Part shown: in pieces, positions 12,984 through 13,764 of the stretch
How the letters are laid out: the number at the start of each line of letters is the position of its first letter
Position numbering within the stretch: position 1 is the first letter of the stretch
DNA from: an uncultured Flavihumibacter sp.
GTDB lineage: Bacteria; Bacteroidota; Bacteroidia; Chitinophagales; Chitinophagaceae
Reading direction: 5' to 3'
Assembly: GCA_946481605.1 (NCBI GenBank)
Contig: CAMLPA010000039.1
Location: 1 to 13,764 of the forward strand
Length of the DNA: 13,764 nt
Position numbers and translations under genes: made by a program
Notes under the pieces: generated by a model
What the model saw: the letters and a program-made list of their open reading frames with translations, nothing else
Told to the model about the DNA's origin: nothing
The model's database searches: none

Positions 12984-13764
12984 ATGATTTTTTATAAAAC
13001 GGAAGCAGAGATCGCAATCATGCAGCGCAATGCGCGCCTTGTGAGCCAGGGACTTGCAGAAGTAGCCGCTATGCTGAAGCCCGGCCTTACCACACTTGAA
13101 ATTGATAAGTTCTGTGTGGATTATGTGAAGAAGCAGGGCGGCATCGCCACATTCCTGAACTTCCACGGCTACCCCTTCAGCATTTGCGCCTCGGTGAACG
13201 ATGTGGTGGTACACGGATTTCCCAACGATACCCCATTGAAAGATGGCGATATCGTCAGCATTGATCTTGGTATAACGAAGGATGGATATGTGGGAGAACA
13301 CGCCTATACATTTATACTTGGCAACGCGGCTCCTGAAGTGATTGAATTGGTAAAAGTTACCAAAGAATCACTGTACAAAGGAATTGAAAAGGCGATCGCC
13401 GGCAACCGGATAGGAGATGTGGCCTGGGCCATCCAGGAACATACTGAGAAGAAGCATGGTTATGGCGTGGTCCGCGAATTGGTTGGACACGGCCTGGGCA
13501 AAACGATGCACGAAGATCCGCAGGTACCCAACTACGGCAAACGCGGGACGGGCACGATGCTGAAAGAAAACATCACCCTCGCCATCGAACCCATGATCAA
13601 CCTCGGTAAAAAAGATGTCTATACTGAAGACGACGGCTGGACCATCCGTACCAAAGATGGTAAACCCAGCGTCCACTTCGAACACAATGTATGCGTGAAG
13701 AAAGGAAAGGCGCTGATTCTTTCAGATTATTCGGTGATTGAAGCGGCGGAAAGAGCGAATCCGG
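12984..13764 (+). CDS. map: Methionine aminopeptidase, type I, 3' end missing; metal-site Asp replaced by Glu
   Basis: This dinuclear-metal enzyme removes the initiator Met from new proteins. The frame is open to the window end (about 260 residues); only the last few are missing. I prefer ATG 12984 (MIFYKTEAEIAIM) by homology; ATG 12969 would add MRSKN. Numbered from 12969: His82 (VVVHGFP), Asp99 (SIDLG), His174 (GHGLG), His181, Glu207 (AIEPM) and Glu238 (FEHN) match E. coli H79, D97, H171, H178, E204 and E235. At E. coli D108, normally GD, the codon is GAA, giving GYVGEHAYTF with Glu110. The rest of the pita-bread fold looks intact. It follows a terminator. Confidence 0.95.
   Translation, partial: MIFYKTEAEIAIMQRNARLVSQGLAEVAAMLKPGLTTLEIDKFCVDYVKKQGGIATFLNFHGYPFSICASVNDVVVHGFPNDTPLKDGDIVSIDLGITKDGYVGEHAYTFILGNAAPEVIELVKVTKESLYKGIEKAIAGNRIGDVAWAIQEHTEKKHGYGVVRELVGHGLGKTMHEDPQVPNYGKRGTGTMLKENITLAIEPMINLGKKDVYTEDDGWTIRTKDGKPSVHFEHNVCVKKGKALILSDYSVIEAAERANP

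Overview
The window carries the S10-spc ribosomal protein supercluster of a Bacteroidota bacterium, most likely a Chitinophagales/Chitinophagaceae relative. Three things point there: the first gene encodes a secreted protein with a type IX secretion C-terminal sorting domain; the two best promoters have the Bacteroidota form TTG/TTTG-N19-TAnnTTTG; and starts are mostly preceded by A-rich sequence rather than Shine-Dalgarno boxes, with several GTG starts. All genes are on the + strand.

Layout. Positions 1-960 hold the 3' part of a T9SS cargo gene, followed by a strong hairpin terminator (1001-1048). The main promoter (1068-1098) drives rpsJ from a very short leader. A 341-bp gap rich in predicted RNA structure (1432-1772) separates rpsJ from rplC. 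Then come rplC-rplD-rplW-rplB-rpsS-rplV-rpsC-rplP-rpmC-rpsQ-rplN. A 150-bp gap (7240-7389) holds an inverted repeat and a second Bacteroidota-type promoter. After it follow rplX-rplE-rpsN-rpsH-rplF-rplR-rpsE-rpmD-rplO. A textbook intrinsic terminator (11507-11534) separates rplO from secY, and a second one (12927-12959) separates secY from map, which runs off the end of the window.

How the genes work together. Twenty-one genes encode r-proteins of both subunits (S3, S5, S8, S10, S14, S17, S19; L2-L6, L14-L16, L18, L22-L24, L29, L30). SecY is the membrane channel for nascent exported proteins, and Map removes the initiator methionine from new chains. The cluster therefore joins ribosome building with protein export and N-terminal maturation. 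The rpsL-rpsG-fusA block that precedes rpsJ in many bacteria is absent; a surface-protein gene is in its place.

There is no obvious accessory system. The most interesting material lies between the genes: a long extended hairpin upstream of rplC, a possible 19-residue leader peptide, competing hairpins before rpsH and rplF, a promoter placed one gene later than the E. coli spc promoter, and terminators that should lower secY and map expression. In the proteins, Map has Glu where the family normally has a metal-binding Asp, and S3 ends in an RG/RGG-like tail. All RNA structures were paired by eye and need computation.
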